Below the pieces are notes generated by a model, which worked only from the letters and a program-made list of their open reading frames with translations, had not been told where the DNA came from and ran no database searches. DNA of 64,000 bases, from positions 96,423,340-96,487,339 of the forward strand of contig JAVMKO010000002.1 of assembly GCA_032164245.1 (NCBI GenBank), given 5' to 3'. Source of the DNA: Sternotherus odoratus. Lineage: Eukaryota > Chordata > Testudines > Kinosternidae. Each line of letters starts with the position of its first letter. Positions within the stretch are counted from its first letter, which is position 1. Below, piece after piece: positions 33,453-46,313 of the stretch. A program made the position numbers and the translations under genes.

Positions 33453-33511
33453 TAAATATATATTGAATGGCATAGAGAAGGTAACTAATGTGTTCCTATA
33501 TATCTTTATCT

Positions 33512-33640
33512 CATAATCCAAGAGCAAGGAGCCATCCAATGAAACTGGAAGGCAATAAATCTAAAACCTATAAATACTTTTTACCACAACTCATCATTAA
33601 CCTGTGGAATTCATGCCCCAAGATACTAGAAAGACTAAAA
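33512..33640 (+). mobile_element. CR1 LINE fragment
   Basis: Blocks AGCAAGGAGCCATCCAATGAAACT, GGCAATAAATCTAAAACC and TCATTAACCTGTGGAATTCA match the CR1 3' region. Confidence 0.75.
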
Positions 33641-35589
33641 GTGTTGTAAGATTTTAAATTCATTCATTAAAGGAGACAAAAGTGATATTGTACTGTCACT
33701 GACATGGGGGTATTTCCAGTAAACACTGGGCATTAAATTCCCTTTGTCATAAAAATATTCATTGTATCCTTTAAAAAGTGACACAGAAATAGCCCTTAAA
33801 CAAAATCTGTTTGTACTGGTTATTCTCGTTGTAGGGCAGGAAGCTGGTAATTGAAGGGTCATTAATGAGTTAAAATTTGTCTCAAAAACATCCAGCTCAC
33901 ATAGGAGTCTTTTATTGGATTTTAAAAAAAAAATCTAGATCCCAGCTCTGATCTTGCTACAGCATGCTTTGTATGTATGAGTATCGCACGCAGGTACTCT
34001 TGGCTGTTTGATTAAATAGTTGTCATTAGACTAGATTTTTGGTAGACTCTGCTTAATATAGTTAACTGGAGAGAGCCAAAGTAAAATAGTACCTTCTTTG
34101 GCCAAAACAAACCTTTGCTGAGTCTTGGAGCCCTTGCATTTGGGTTGAGGTGGCTGATGCTCAGACACTGCAGAAAACACTATTTCCAGGGTGTCAGGTG
34201 GCTGAAATGCTGAAAATATTTGGGCTGAGATTTTAAATGGACAGGTTTAATTTACTACTTGTATTTTAAAAGTACGAATGGGGCCAAACCAAAAGTCCAG
34301 ACTGGAATGTCCCTGAATTCTGGGGAAGCTTGGAGCCAGCCTCTGAGGCTCATGGCTGTCTTTATTTAAAATTTTCCCTTCCGTACCTTATAAATGCTGT
34401 GTCCTGAACAGAAAACAAATTCAGTGACTGAGACTCATTGTAATTTTCCCTTTCAGACTACTCGTTAGATTTACAGTTTTAGAAACTTAAGGTGTATGTG
34501 GCCCCCTTGCCTTTTCACCTCCCACAGTGGAATAAAACTGTGTGTTCCAAAACTGCATACACCCAGAGTCGTGCTTTGTCTACAAGACAGCAGTGCCGGT
34601 TCACAAAAGTGTCCCTTAGCAGGATGCATTCTGAGCATTCTTCAACACTAATGTGGTTAGCTCCTACATGGGCATTTATATATAGGGTGTAATAACATCA
34701 AACAGTAATCTTTGGTTAAACAACAGTGCATTATTTGCTTATTATACTGCTGCTTTGGTAACGTCCTTCAGAGTGCCACTCATTCATGTCCTAGCTTGAA
34801 AGGTGAACACTTGTGGGTCATTTCCACACACAGTCAAGTGTCACACGAGAAAGCTGGCACTGATACCAGTTTGACTCTTAACATCGACAATGCAAGCTTA
34901 GATTTCTTCTATCCTCCATGCAAGTAATTATAGCCTCCCACTGCTTTAAAAAAAAATCTCCTCTTTCAAATAGTTAGATTTTGATAACTTCTTCTGCCCA
35001 CCTTAGCTCGTGTCAGTCAGGCTTTATGTAATCATGCTGCATTTCCAGAACTGAGACCCACTCTTCAGAACAGCTATTAGTGGAAGAAGGCTTCAAAAGA
35101 AAAGTAGATCTTGATATTGTATATTATATTCTGGCTATACACAGAATTTCATGAACAACTAAAACCATCTTGGTTTAGATGGAGAACTGTGCAGCAGAGG
35201 ACGACTCAGCAGTAAAGGGGATTCAGTTTTTTAGAACGAATACAGCTATACTGGAATAAAACATTTTAAGCATTCTTTCATTCTCAGTGTACTACAGAAG
35301 AGGGCAGTGTAAACTACACTAAATATTTTGAGCATAGTAAATAAAATGCCTTTGTGGTCACATTAACTGATTTAAAGCTCAAATCAGGGGGTCTATAAAT
35401 GTACAATGGAGTAATTTACTAGAGGTCTGCACAGCCTATATAATCTGAGGGTTCATGTTGTAAAAGAGATTTTCTATACTAACACACGTCTTGAAACTCT
35501 GATTTGGTAACCCTTTTCAGTCTGTTCTGTGTGCATGGTCTTTAAGTCTACATTTAATTTTGCCTGTGAAATGGATGCCAAAACAAAAT
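33641..35589. other. Gap: no feature recognised
   Basis: AT-rich, no supported frame or repeat end. Confidence 0.45.
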
Positions 35590-35612
35590 GGGGGTGGGGG
35601 TGGGTGGGGGGG
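35590..35612 (+). other. G-quadruplex motif
   Basis: Four G runs (5, 5, 3 and 7 G) separated by single T loops meet the canonical G4 pattern. Confidence 0.8.
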
Positions 35613-35884
35613 AATCCAGGGGTAATTGCTTAACAAGGATGATAGTAGGTAACTGGAGAACTATGTTTCCTCTTAAGGCAAGTACAGAGGATGCCTGTGT
35701 CACAGAAATGTCTTGGACAGATCTGATTCTGTTTGTGGCCTGATCCTGTAAATGCTTGAGAGATGCAACATCAATTGATCCTCATGGGATTACATTGATG
35801 GAGTAATTGCAGGATAAGGTGCAGAATGTAAAGTCTTTAACATACAGAATTTCAGCAAAAGGTTAGGGATGTAGGATGGGGAGG

Positions 35885-35970
35885 GCAGGGGAGGGAGGTT
35901 CTGTGGCCTGCGATGTGCAGGAAGTCAGACGATGTTCATTATGGTTCCTTCTTCCTTAAAGTCTATGAGG
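35885..35970 (+). mobile_element. CR1 LINE 3' end fragment
   Basis: TTCTGTGGCCTGCGATGTGC, GGAAGTCAGAC and AAAGTCTATGAG match the terminal CR1 segment. Confidence 0.7.
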
Positions 35971-36926
35971 AGTCTACATAGGTTCCTACACCACTTTCAG
36001 TGTAGTATCTGAGCACTATCAAGTACCTCATTAAATTACATGATTAACACTGAAATCAATAAATAAGTTAAGTGTGCAAAATGGTTTCAGTTACAGAATA
36101 GAACTGTTTTCTTTGATTACTTTGCAAAATATTCTCCTTTTACACAGAAATTTTCTGTCTGGTCTCTGTCCAAAAATAAATTTATCTGGAAGTTTGAGGA
36201 AAGTGCCTTTAGTAGTTTTGAGTTATGTGCGTGTAAGTTAAAAAAAATGTTTTCCCTATAGGTGGGCAAAAAAGATGATGAAATTACTGATCATTTTTCT
36301 GGTTAACCCACACAGATGAATGTTGTAACTTGGCATTTAAATATTCCTTTTGGGGAAATATGTGCAAGTTTAATTTTAAAAAGATAATTGGATACAATAG
36401 AATGTAATAGGGTTCTGTAGACTTGTAGAATTTAGAAGTACATCCTTTTATGAACCATCTTTTAGAAATCTATATACAGGGATGGTTAGAAGTATTACAG
36501 TGTAAATCTCAATTACATTCTGTAGGACTTCTCTAGAGGAAGAAAATCTAATTGATAAGATGTTATATTCACTTGAGATGTTTTGCAGTGTTGGGTAAGT
36601 GGAATCCAGAGGTAGATTCCAAAAGCCCGCAAAGCATGAAGTGTTCAGACCTACTAATATAGTGTCAGTTCATCTTTAGCAGAAAAGTACAATTTATAGC
36701 TCCATAATCCTCAATTATTTCCAATATTTTCATTCTTCATAAAGAAACCAGTAAAAATCAGTAACTCAATAAGCTCTTTTGGATGTTAACATAGAATTAC
36801 TCATGTCGCAGATCTGGACCCAGGCTTTTCCACCATTTAAAAAAACCCTGAACCTGGTCTATCTTTTGAAAGCTTTTTCAATTTCAGTCAGAAAGGCTAT
36901 TCAGTAGTTGAATACTTTCAGGCTGC

Positions 36927-38046
36927 TGTCAGAGGGCAGACTGCCACCTGAGTGTCACCTCGTGGCCTGAGGTCTCAGCAGCACCTTGCCTTTGTTTACC
37001 CTCTTCTGGGCTTCTTAAGCATTCCACACTCTTAACCTTTGCAACACTTTCCTGGGGCTGGATTTAATGTAACAAAATATTGAAAATAAAAGGTTCTCAA
37101 ACCCCATCAGATCTCTAGTCTCAGCCCTCCTGCTGGAGTCTCCCAGGCCTTCCTTGCAAACTCTCCTGGAGTCAATTTACTTCCAGCAACCATTGATTCT
37201 GCTCAGGGCCGGCGACAGAAATTTTGCCCCCCCCCCACTCTGATCGTAGGGGGCCCCCCCACTCTGATCGTAGGGCCCCCTCCCCAGTCTATTCTCCTTC
37301 CCCCCCTGCCTGACCCGGCCCACCCAACCTAATCTCTTCCCCCAGCCTAACCTCCTCCCCTCCCCACCCATGCCGTCAGGCAGTCAGGGACAAGCTGCCC
37401 TGCCCGGGCTGTGGTGCGGGGGTCGCTGTTTTGTCCCCAGGGTGTTGGACACGAGGCGGCCGGGCGCTGGGGCCGGGATGTCGAAGGGTTAATGGGAGGG
37501 AGGGAGGCAGGTGCCTGGCGCCCCGCTGCCCCTGCTCCTGCCCCGGCGCCCCCCGCCTGCAGCTCCGGCTCGGGCTCGCTCCTGCTTTCCCAGGGATCCT
37601 ATGCGGTCGGCCGGCCCCTCTTCTCGTGCTGAGCATCCAGCGCAGCCCTGCTCCCTTCACCACCGGCGAGCCAGACGCGCCCCGAGTCGGAGCGGGCAGC
37701 GGAGCCGGGCACCGCGGGTGGAGCCCAGCACCAGGCGACAAGGGGGGACAACTACAGGTACAGCTGTGTACTGGGCCCCGGACTTAAGGGGGCCCCCCTT
37801 AAGTCCGGGGCCCGGTACAGCTCTACCCATAGTCCCACCCCGTCGCGGGCCCTGATTCTGCTTATGTCTTCCTACACAATCCCCTTCTCTGCAGCTTCCT
37901 GCTGTAATTTATAGGAGAATTAGCTCCTCCATAGCCAGCTGGTTCTACTAATAAAACCCCACAGCTCATGTCAGGTGTGGCAGATAGGGCTAATTGTATG
38001 GGGCTAGCCAGCTTCAGGCCTTAAAGGGGCAGGCCACCCTGTTACA
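36927..38046 (+). mobile_element. Possible LTR-like element split by a hAT-like insertion
   Basis: The outer edges TGTCAGAGGGCAGACTGCC and GGCAGGCCACCCTGTTACA look like LTR ends of a turtle family, and AATAAA occurs at about 37950. Removing 37204-37854 plus one duplicate leaves about 460 bp. I found no flanking duplication. Confidence 0.4.
37204..37854 (-). mobile_element. GC-rich hAT-like non-autonomous transposon, 651 bp (copy 2)
   Basis: The ends are CAGGGCCGGCGACAG and GTCGCGGGCCCTG. The exact 8-bp duplication is ATTCTGCT at 37196-37203 and 37855-37862. It is the same family as 3395-4469 but inverted: it shares ACTCTGATCGTAGGGGGCCC, CCTGACCCGGCCCACCCAAC and CCGGGCCCCGGACTTAAGG-type segments in reverse. 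The right part has a fold-back around AAGGGGGGCCCCCCTT-like sequence near 37786-37802. Confidence 0.85.
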
Positions 38047-39689
38047 CAGATATCCCAGAGTTTCTAGGAAGAACCATGGGTTTGGCTTGGAAATGGACAA
38101 AACAAAGCAAGAAACCGATTTCCAATTTCTCTCTCCTTTCCCAAACCTGCTCCCCTCATCTGTGTTTTGGATTGTTTTAAAAAGAAGCACAGGCAGATAT
38201 TATAGGGGAGAGGAGTGCTAAGATAATGGTCTTATTCAGGTTGGAACCTACCTTTGTAGCTAATCTGGAGGTCTTCAGGCTCTCTCTTAGAAGGCATGCT
38301 GGTTAAGTACATTGAATATATGGACTAATTCTGTTATTTTTATATTAGTTGCCTGGACATTTAATGGGTTGTACTCTTAAGTTGATTTAGGTTTGTTGCA
38401 TTTCTAAATTCCTGTCCAGCCTGAACAGCTGTCTGTTTAAATAAAGAAATGTGGTCATCACCCAAACTGATCATTGAATGCCACTCTAAAACATCACCCT
38501 ATCTCTGCAATATATACAGCACAGAGATTATATTGCATTCATATTTTATTATTGGGACAGTTGGTAACTGTACATTGGCCCCTCTTTACTGTAGACACAT
38601 TGTGTACTGTAACGATGGGCACATTTTGAAAAGGGCTGTCTATTCAAATGACAACATAACATTAGAAAACTTGCATTTAATACGGATTAAAATATGATCT
38701 GTTCTTGTGCAGACATCCCACCTTTCCCTTCTTATCTCCCCTGCCGTAGGTGCTTTCTGTTACCATTGAAAGGTGCTGGTGCTAGAGATAGAAGCAGTGG
38801 TGTCCCTATTACCCCTACATCTTCCTGTGGCCCCTGATTTTCCAGCACCCCCACCTCTCAGACCCCATGTCTTTGGGAGCGAGAGATCTAAGGCAGTAGC
38901 CTCATCTATCTCAGAATAGCCTGGAAATGTATCTTCTCCAGAAGATCCGTCTTTTCTGGAGGATAGCATGTTGGCCTCATCTCCACCATCCTCAGATTGG
39001 CCAACCTGCGCCCCATCTCAGGGATGATGGAAACAATCCCGGACTATCTGCTTGTCCCAGTAAAATTGACCACTGTTTCTCTGTGGCAGCTTGCTGTGGG
39101 CTGCAAACTAGCATTACTGCTGCCTCCGGACAATGCCATGCTAGTGCCAATGTCAGAACTGCCCTTGAACTGCTCAGGCAAACAATTACTTTGTCCTTTG
39201 CTACTGCAAATATCTTCCTCGGTGCAAGCTGCCGAACAGTGAAGGCCATTAGCATGTTTTATATGGGGTCCTGCTGCTTACCCTGGCAGGGGGACAGAGT
39301 TCCCTAAAAGCCCTGCCAGAACCCTGACACAGAAGCAATTAAATCAGCCAGCGCAATATCAGTCTACACTCTTCCCAGCTAGGGACACTGTGTGCACCAT
39401 TAATTGGTGTGCATGTGAGGAAGTGTTAAATGTTCCTAGAGAAATTAGGTCAATGTACCAAACAAAGCCAAGGGTTCAGAAAAAGGAAATGTAAAATTCC
39501 CTATTCCTGATTACCAGCTCGCTCCCCTTCAATGCTCCAGTGGCTACTTGAGCCACTCTCCTTACTCTATGAGTGAAATGAAGCAATACCATACAAATTA
39601 TCTGACTGGTCACCGCTAAACAGTTCAGATTTTGGCTACTGAGAAGTATTCTGTATCCAAGTAGCACCTAGAGAACCCCCTCAGGCATT
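38047..39689. other. Gap: mostly unassigned, with one GC-richer stretch
   Basis: 38735-39310 is less AT-rich and has open frames of 60-126 codons on both strands, but I recognise no domain. It could be a decayed transposon or captured sequence. Confidence 0.4.
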
Positions 39690-39775
39690 AGAGTACCATC
39701 GTACCAGGTACTGTACATACATGGGTTAAAAAAAAAAAAAGAGACCGTCCCTGGCCCAAAGAACTTACAATGTTA
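39690..39775 (-). mobile_element. MIR-like SINE fragment
   Basis: GTACCAGGTACTGTACATAC, an A run, GAGACCGTCCCTGGCCCAAAG and AACTTACAATGTTAG match the left part of the unit at 26521. Confidence 0.5.
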
Positions 39776-40145
39776 GCACATTATGAGACGACAGGTAAAT
39801 AAATAAGAGAGGGGGGAGGGGTAATTAGCCTAGCAAGAAGACATGTCCACATACCGTTTCCCTAACCATGGGAGCATAAATGAGGGAGAGCACAGAGCAG
39901 CAGCAGGACAATAGATGGAGAGGCAGCAGGTGGGAACATGACAGAAGGGGGACAATATTTTGCTGAATAAAATCAAATGAGAAATGCAATCTGCTCTCGG
40001 ATATTTTGAGAGCAGAAAGAGATCCTAACTGTGTCTGAGTAAATTATTCACTGGGAATTATTCTTCTTTTCTAATTGTGGTCCCTCCACATCAGGGTTGG
40101 GGCACATTACTTCTTGCGTAGTTGGGGGAATTCAGATTTCAGAGT

Positions 40146-40181
40146 TGTCAACTCAGCATTTCCTCCCCCCCCCCCCCACAA
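40146..40181. repeat. C-rich homopolymer tract
   Basis: A run of 12 or more C near 40167-40178 interrupts otherwise AT-rich DNA. Confidence 0.8.
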
Positions 40182-40964
40182 TATTAAGTATTAGTTACGT
40201 TCAGCCCACACCACCGAAAGCATGAGGGCAGGCTGTTAACTTTGATAAGTAGCACTTTACAACTGAAGTATAAACTTGGTCACTAGAGGGAACCAACACT
40301 TCAGGTTTTAACAGAAATGTTTCTAAAATGGCTCCAACCATATCACAAATGCAGTTCATGGAAGAAAAAAAAAATCTCATATTCAGAACTGGCAACTAGC
40401 AATCCTAGTAAGAAGGAAAGAGCTGGCAGTATTAATAGCAGTGCTTGGAAAACAAGATAAGCTGGACTTTAAAATTCATGTTAAACAAGAAAGTGTCTGG
40501 ATAACCATCTAAATTTTAACTGCAAATGCTTATTTATTGGCAACGGACAAACAATAATACCCAATTGTGACTAACAGTCATTAAAATAGGACCAGCAATA
40601 TATGTTTTAAATAACTATAACAGGGAGTGTGCACATGCATTACTAAATAATAGTATAATGCTTCAGAAAAAGAATGAACAAAATAATGATTAATTGGGTG
40701 ACTATGTTCTATAATACTGTCCTGGCTTCTAAGTAGCTTTAAACATCAATGGAAACACCCCAAGAGGGCCAGGCCCTTCCTCTCTAACTGAACTCAGAAG
40801 GACCTCACAGGTAACATGGTTCCTCACCTGTGGGGTCTCACAAACATATATTCTCTCCTCATTCTAGTCAACGTTTCTGTTACCACCGGAAGAGACAAAA
40901 TAGGCAGAAGTGGCAGTACTCTACAATCACCCCACTTATCCTTATCACCAGAAAACAACCCTAT

Positions 40965-41045
40965 CTCCCAGTCAGCACTGGGATCCTGTTGGCCTACATA
41001 TTATACAGAAACAGAGCAAGAGACAGTCCCTACCCTGAAGAGCTT
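40965..41045 (-). mobile_element. MIR-like SINE fragment
   Basis: GCAAGAGACAGTCCCTACCC and TGAAGAGCTTATGG match the same unit as 26521-26600. Confidence 0.5.
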
Positions 41046-41047
41046 AT

Positions 41048-41115
41048 GGCCTGATCCAGAACCCATAGATGTCAATTGGAATCTTAACTGATTTCACCGT
41101 GTATTGGATCAGGCC
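41048..41115. repeat. Short inverted-repeat unit, GGCCTGATCCA ends
   Basis: GGCCTGATCCA (41048-41058) and TGGATCAGGCC (41105-41115) are perfect 11-bp inverted ends of a 68-bp unit with ATGTCAATTGGA-type interior, a form I recall from birds and reptiles. Confidence 0.6.
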
Positions 41116-41745
41116 TATAGAGTCCTAACAGACTAGACAAAGGATATTTTTTTTATATTTATACACACCCACCCACCCAATCAACATTAAATAAAAATAG
41201 CTCAGGAAATCTTAAAATGTGTCTATGGTTAAAAAAAAAATCAAGAAAATGTACAGTGGGCAATAGGAAATGGCAGAACAATGAAATGTGTGTTTGTGCA
41301 TTAGTTTTTCATGTTCAAGTTTTTGCACATGCTGGTACCAACTTTTCTGCATACTCTTATTTACACCGATAGATCAGGTGCTTAGAATTTTAGCACATGA
41401 AACAATTTGCAGCCCAGATTTTTATCTCATTTATACCTATATACATATGGAATAACTTTTTGCAGTTACTCTAGATATACGTTAGTGTAAGTCAGAAAAG
41501 AATCTAATCTACATGCACATAAGACTGTGCATGAGTGTGGGCAAAATCTGGGGTTTGAAAAATTGCACGTGCAGTTTTATAGATTTTGATGGATACATCT
41601 ACACAGATGCAATTCCCAGTGTACCTTGTGTCGGATAGCAATTGTATTTGAATGAGCATGTATCCTGGCTGATTTGATTTAACTTGCAGATATATGGAGG
41701 ACTGAACTCTAGGAGCCATGCTGCTCTATTTTTGTACTGCTTAAC

Positions 41746-41797
41746 TACACTGATATTAGTCTTCCTGATTTACACCAGGAAGACTAATATCAGTGTA
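41746..41797. repeat. Perfect 22-bp hairpin, 8-nt loop
   Basis: The arm at 41746-41767 (TACACTGATATTAGTCTTCC plus TG) is exactly complementary to 41776-41797. The loop is ATTTACAC. Confidence 0.9.
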
Positions 41798-42689
41798 CAT
41801 CACATACATCTGTGCTATGATCATACAGTCAAAATGATTGTCAGGTTATCCTATCCTTTTTCACCTATCCCTAAAAGTTTCTCTCAGATGTCAAGCAGGA
41901 TTTGGCCATGGGTTTTGCTGCTGCACGCCTGAGACAATGAGAGTCTCCTAGCACAATGATGTTTTACCTTGACTGCACCTTTCTTAACAGGTGCTCTCTT
42001 TTTTCTACTATGGAACACGAAGACATTTGAAGCCCTAAGTTTACATATGGTTGACTCGGTGCAATATTTTAGCAATTCAACAAAGAATTTCAGTCCTTTT
42101 GTGATGAAAACAGTTATTTTGTTTAGAGCCATTGCAGTACAACATATGGACATTTGAGAACCTCTGAGCACAGTATACTCACAGGTAGAATGGCTACAGC
42201 AGTGAACTCATCTTTCTTGCTGTCATTCCCAGAGGAAAAAACTCAAAGGCAGGATGCTTAAGAATGCAGTTACCTGAAGTTTTAGCAATGGAGAACAGGT
42301 GCTTTTGGGAATAACCACTGCAGCAGGCATGTGATCCTGAAGATAGTATATATTTTAATACCTGTCTGCAATGAGACTTACAGACAGAACTAGAATAAAT
42401 ATTCATAACAAGACAGGCTTTGAGTTTGCAAAGTAACTATGCAATGGGAACAGTATAACATTTTTCGCTGGAAATTTGAATCAGCTACTTGGATGATGAA
42501 GAAACTTCAATAGAACCCATAGTTGTTAGAAGTAATTCATATTCTTGAATTTCGGAAAGCTTTGTTAGATGTGTGAGTAGTGCCCCAAAGGCATGTGAAT
42601 AAATAAAAGGCTTGGTGCTAGAAAGTCCCAATTTCTGTTCATCTCTGCTATCATCTGAGCATCCGAGTTTGCTCTTATGGATAGCACTG

Positions 42690-42800
42690 TACAAACAACA
42701 TACCGACACACAGATAATCTGGTATCACATGACTTGCCTACAGCCACATACAAAGTCAGTGTCAGAACCAGGATTGGAATCCTGAGTCTCTCAGGATGCT
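42690..42800 (-). mobile_element. MIR-like SINE fragment
   Basis: CATGACTTGCCTACAGCCAC, AAGTCAGTGTCAGAACCAGG and ATTGGAATCCTGAGTCTC give the antisense MIR order. Confidence 0.6.
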
Positions 42801-44034
42801 GCTGTATGTATGTATATTTACCAGAGGCAAAATCTAAAAGATGTCCAGACCACAGATACTCCAGGAAGGTAGTTAAGTAGTTCTACCTCCATTTTCTGGA
42901 CTAGACTACTAAAATACTAACACCAAGTCAACTATTGGAGAGGCATACAGTATCCTGCTTGGTGTTTGAGATTTTCATGTGTGACTTTTTGTATATTTAC
43001 ATCCAAAAACTGGTGTTTTGGAATGCTTCCCTGTGAATAATTTCAATTCCCTCTAGCCTTGCCAAGAATCAAGATTTTGGAGGTGCAACACATGACCTTT
43101 GCAAAAGTATTCAGTTACTCTCCACTCTATCTAACTCTACAATCCAAATCTGTGGACTATTATTTGCTTAAAAAGTTAGTCACTTGCTTAGGTACCTTGT
43201 TGAATCAGGGACAATATAGCAAGGCAACAGTTCAAAGAACATGAAAGAGGGCTTTAACTTAGATACCTTGTTAATGCAACTGTAATTATTCTCTTTAGCC
43301 TTCCTTGACACTCTTTAATTGTGTTTTGAAATGTATTTTTGAAGTATTAATGTGCAAATGGATTTTATGTTTGTAATTGTGATTTTTTTGTACATTTATA
43401 CTGTGCCCCACAGTCATCTCTCGGTTAAGACGGGTGATCAAAAGAAAAGCTTAATGAACAAATATTAGGAAAAAAACTGAAGCTGAGAAAACAAAAACTG
43501 ACTAATGGGAATTAAACTCCATTGGAGGAAAAAAGGAATCCCACAGTGGAACAGAAGAATCTTTTAGATCCTACAGTAGCAATGGGAAGAAAGCTTGAGC
43601 TGAAATGTTGAGAAGAAAAACAACAATGAAATCAAGATAAATGGGAATAACGTAGACAGATAATGTTCAAGGCGTCAAAGTCACTCCCTTTTTGTGTACA
43701 TCTATTTATATTGTATAAAGTCTATTTATGCTGTAGTTTCTTTGCTTGATATTTCCTCAGGACTACCTTCTAAGGATTGATAAATTATAGAATTTCAGAT
43801 GGTTCTACAATATCTTAGCCATTGTGAACTTTTCTTTGTTATGTCAAATACTATTGGGGAGCTTTCTGTAGCAGTATAATGTTTTTGTTACTTAAAATTA
43901 TATTTACATTTATTCTGTGAGCTGCCTGATGAGAACATCGGGCAATTTTTGAGATGCATGGTTTCAAATGTCTTAATGATTGGTTAATGAATAGCTGAAT
44001 TCATTGCATTGCTAGTGACCCCAAGCCTATGTGT
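42801..44034. other. Gap: no feature recognised
   Basis: AT-rich, no supported gene or repeat. Confidence 0.45.
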
Positions 44035-44565
44035 TCATACCCTATACCCTACTTAATCTTTGTACAAAATATACTTTTGAGGTATTATTTGAAAAACTCA
44101 CTGATTGTTAATATTTTACATGATGTATACACAGAGTGTGTACAAAAAAAAAGTTATGAGTGTGCACCAAAATTATACTCTTAAACTGTGGTTGGTAAGC
44201 AATGCCTAAACTGTCTGTCTTAGACAAAGGAGTTTGTATTTAATTCTCTGACCAGCCTGGTCTTTAGGCAGAGACAATGAAGGTCCATTTTTACATATCA
44301 GGTAAACAGAGCTGTCAAGCTAACAAGTAAGGGGATGACAGTATGGCCTCTGCACCCCACAGGAGAAGGAAACTTGGCCTGGTCAAACTTTAAAAAAATA
44401 CACTGGAAAGGTTTACTGGTCTATAAAGATGAGGGGTTGAATCTCAAGAAATAAACAATCAACTGAGTGTATACAATATTACTGTATTACAAAAGTGTAC
44501 AGTGAGGTCTTTTGAGAGCCTATGACACAATCTTGATTAATAGCATTAAAATGTATCTAAACACC
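44035..44565 (+). mobile_element. LTR-like interspersed repeat, copy 3 (partial)
   Basis: AATCTTTGTACAAAATATAC, TTTGAGGTATTATTTGAAAA and later blocks align with 28455-28560 in the same order. Confidence 0.5.
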
Positions 44566-44577
44566 GTTGAAGTTAAT

Positions 44578-44865
44578 GAGTACATCTACACTGTGATTAA
44601 AAAACCCGTGGCACTGAGTCTCAGAGCCTGGGCCACCTGAATTGGGTTCCTGTGGCTCAGATTGTGGGGCTAAAAATAGCAGTGTAGGTATTCAGATTTG
44701 GGCTGGAGCCTGGGCTCCAAGAACCTTCCCTTTGCAGAGTCTCAGACCCAGGGCTTCAGCCCAAGCCTGAACGTCTACACTACAATTTTATAGACATGCA
44801 GCCTGATTCAGCTGACCTTGGCCAACCATGGCCGTGCTGTGCATTTCTAAGGGTAAAGTCTACAC
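44578..44865. mobile_element. Probable MITE (composite)
   Basis: GTACATCTACACTGTGATTA on the left and an ACGTCTACACTAC/AAGTCTACACTGCAAT pair on the right resemble turtle MITE ends (GTCTACACTGCAATTA). The interior contains GCTGACCTTGGCCAACCATGG. Boundaries are uncertain. Confidence 0.5.
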
Positions 44866-44924
44866 TGCAATAAGAGACCGTCCATTTGCTTTAATGTGCT
44901 TTGGATCAGATAAGCTTAGGGCTG

Positions 44925-45130
44925 GTCCCTCCTACACAGTTAGATAGGCATAAGATGCCGTATGTCAACCTAATTATGTTAGTGTCTACACTACAGCCTT
45001 CCTCCCGCTGTGTAAATGCCCAACTACACCGACATCATAACTCCACCTCCATGAGAGGCATAAGGCTTATGTCGATGTAGTTATGGTGACACAGTGTCTG
45101 TGTAAACACTGCATCACTTACATTGGCTGT
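44925..45130. mobile_element. Harbinger-like MITE fragment
   Basis: GGGCTGGTCC, GTCAACCTAATTATGTTAG, GTCTACACTAC and TATGTCGATGTAGTTATGG match an interior/terminal set of a palindromic turtle MITE. Confidence 0.5.
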
Positions 45131-46313
45131 TGGCTGCCTTACAAGTTTGACTTAGATTTCTAATGTAAAAACTGTCTAAGACAGTCATCTCCTCTTCTGA
45201 AAACTTCTGCTTACTGCCTCCCACTCCCCTGAAAGACATGGCTTCAGGTCCTTTTGCTGCAGCCTGCCCTCCAGAGCGCCCATTTAGAAGCTGCACAGGT
45301 CATCAGATAATTTTGTAATCAATAATAATCACATCATTTCAAGTTTTCCTAAGATTTCAGTACAACTCTACCACAAAAAGAGGTGGTGGAGGTGGTGGGA
45401 GAGAAGGAGGGTGCGTCTTGCAATATATTTAGGTCTAAATATGCTGCATAGAACACAATTTTGAATAAAGCCCATCCCCCTTGAAAATTAACACATTTCA
45501 CATGGTTCTGACCTTACATCATTTGCAGCTTATTCTTCCATCCAAACTTAGTTTATTTTCACTTACATTGTAAAATTATGTGTGACCTAAAAATAGTTTT
45601 TCTTCCCTTGTATTAATAAAAGCTCAAAGGGCAGATAAAGCAAACAAAAAGGGGGGGGGGGGAAATGCCACAAGTTATACCGCTGTCAACTTGCAAAAAT
45701 CTTAGAGCATGCATGTTGAGAAATAACAGGAATTAAGATGCCACCACTGGGTGATGAGAAACAATAAGAAGCTGCCATTCTTTATGAAGGCACCCTAGCA
45801 GAAATGCTTCAAATGCCTCTTTTCCCCAGCCTACCTAATCTTCAACCAAACAGAACCTGTAAGAGAAATTCTGTCCTCATTTACCTTTGTTGTCCTTGAT
45901 TAAAACGTTTGAGATGTATCGTAAATGGACATTGATTCTGAGGACAGGAAGAGAGAGAGGCATAAATAGCAGCATTAAATCAACAGTTGTTATGAGCCCG
46001 TCAACAAACATACTTAGGGGGTTTTCTCTTAAGCCAGTTGGATATGTAGTGGTGATGCAGGATTTTAAGCTTTGAAATTCTATTTAAAATAGTCCACACA
46101 CTGAGTAGGAGGGAAAAATGTGTATAATAGAACTTCTCCAGGCATTTTTCATGTTGGAGAGTTATGTAAATGCCTATTTTAGCACGTCCCCACTGGGAAT
46201 CATAAGAAAAAAACCTCATCTGACAGGATACCATAGTGTGGATGAAACCACACTGTTGATCATTATGCTGATTGCTTCAGGGAAAAAAAAGAAGGCATTT
46301 TGGGTTCTGTAAG
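45131..46313. other. Gap: no feature recognised
   Basis: AT-rich, with a 12-G run at 45651-45662. No supported gene. Confidence 0.45.

Noticed and set aside
37376..37855. GC-rich ORFs suggesting a first exon
   Set aside because: They are contained in the second copy of the same GC-rich transposon (37204-37854).
38735..39310. Opposing ORFs in a GC-richer stretch, considered as a Myb-like or KRAB-type remnant
   Set aside because: I could not find any conserved motif on either strand, so it is left as unassigned sequence.
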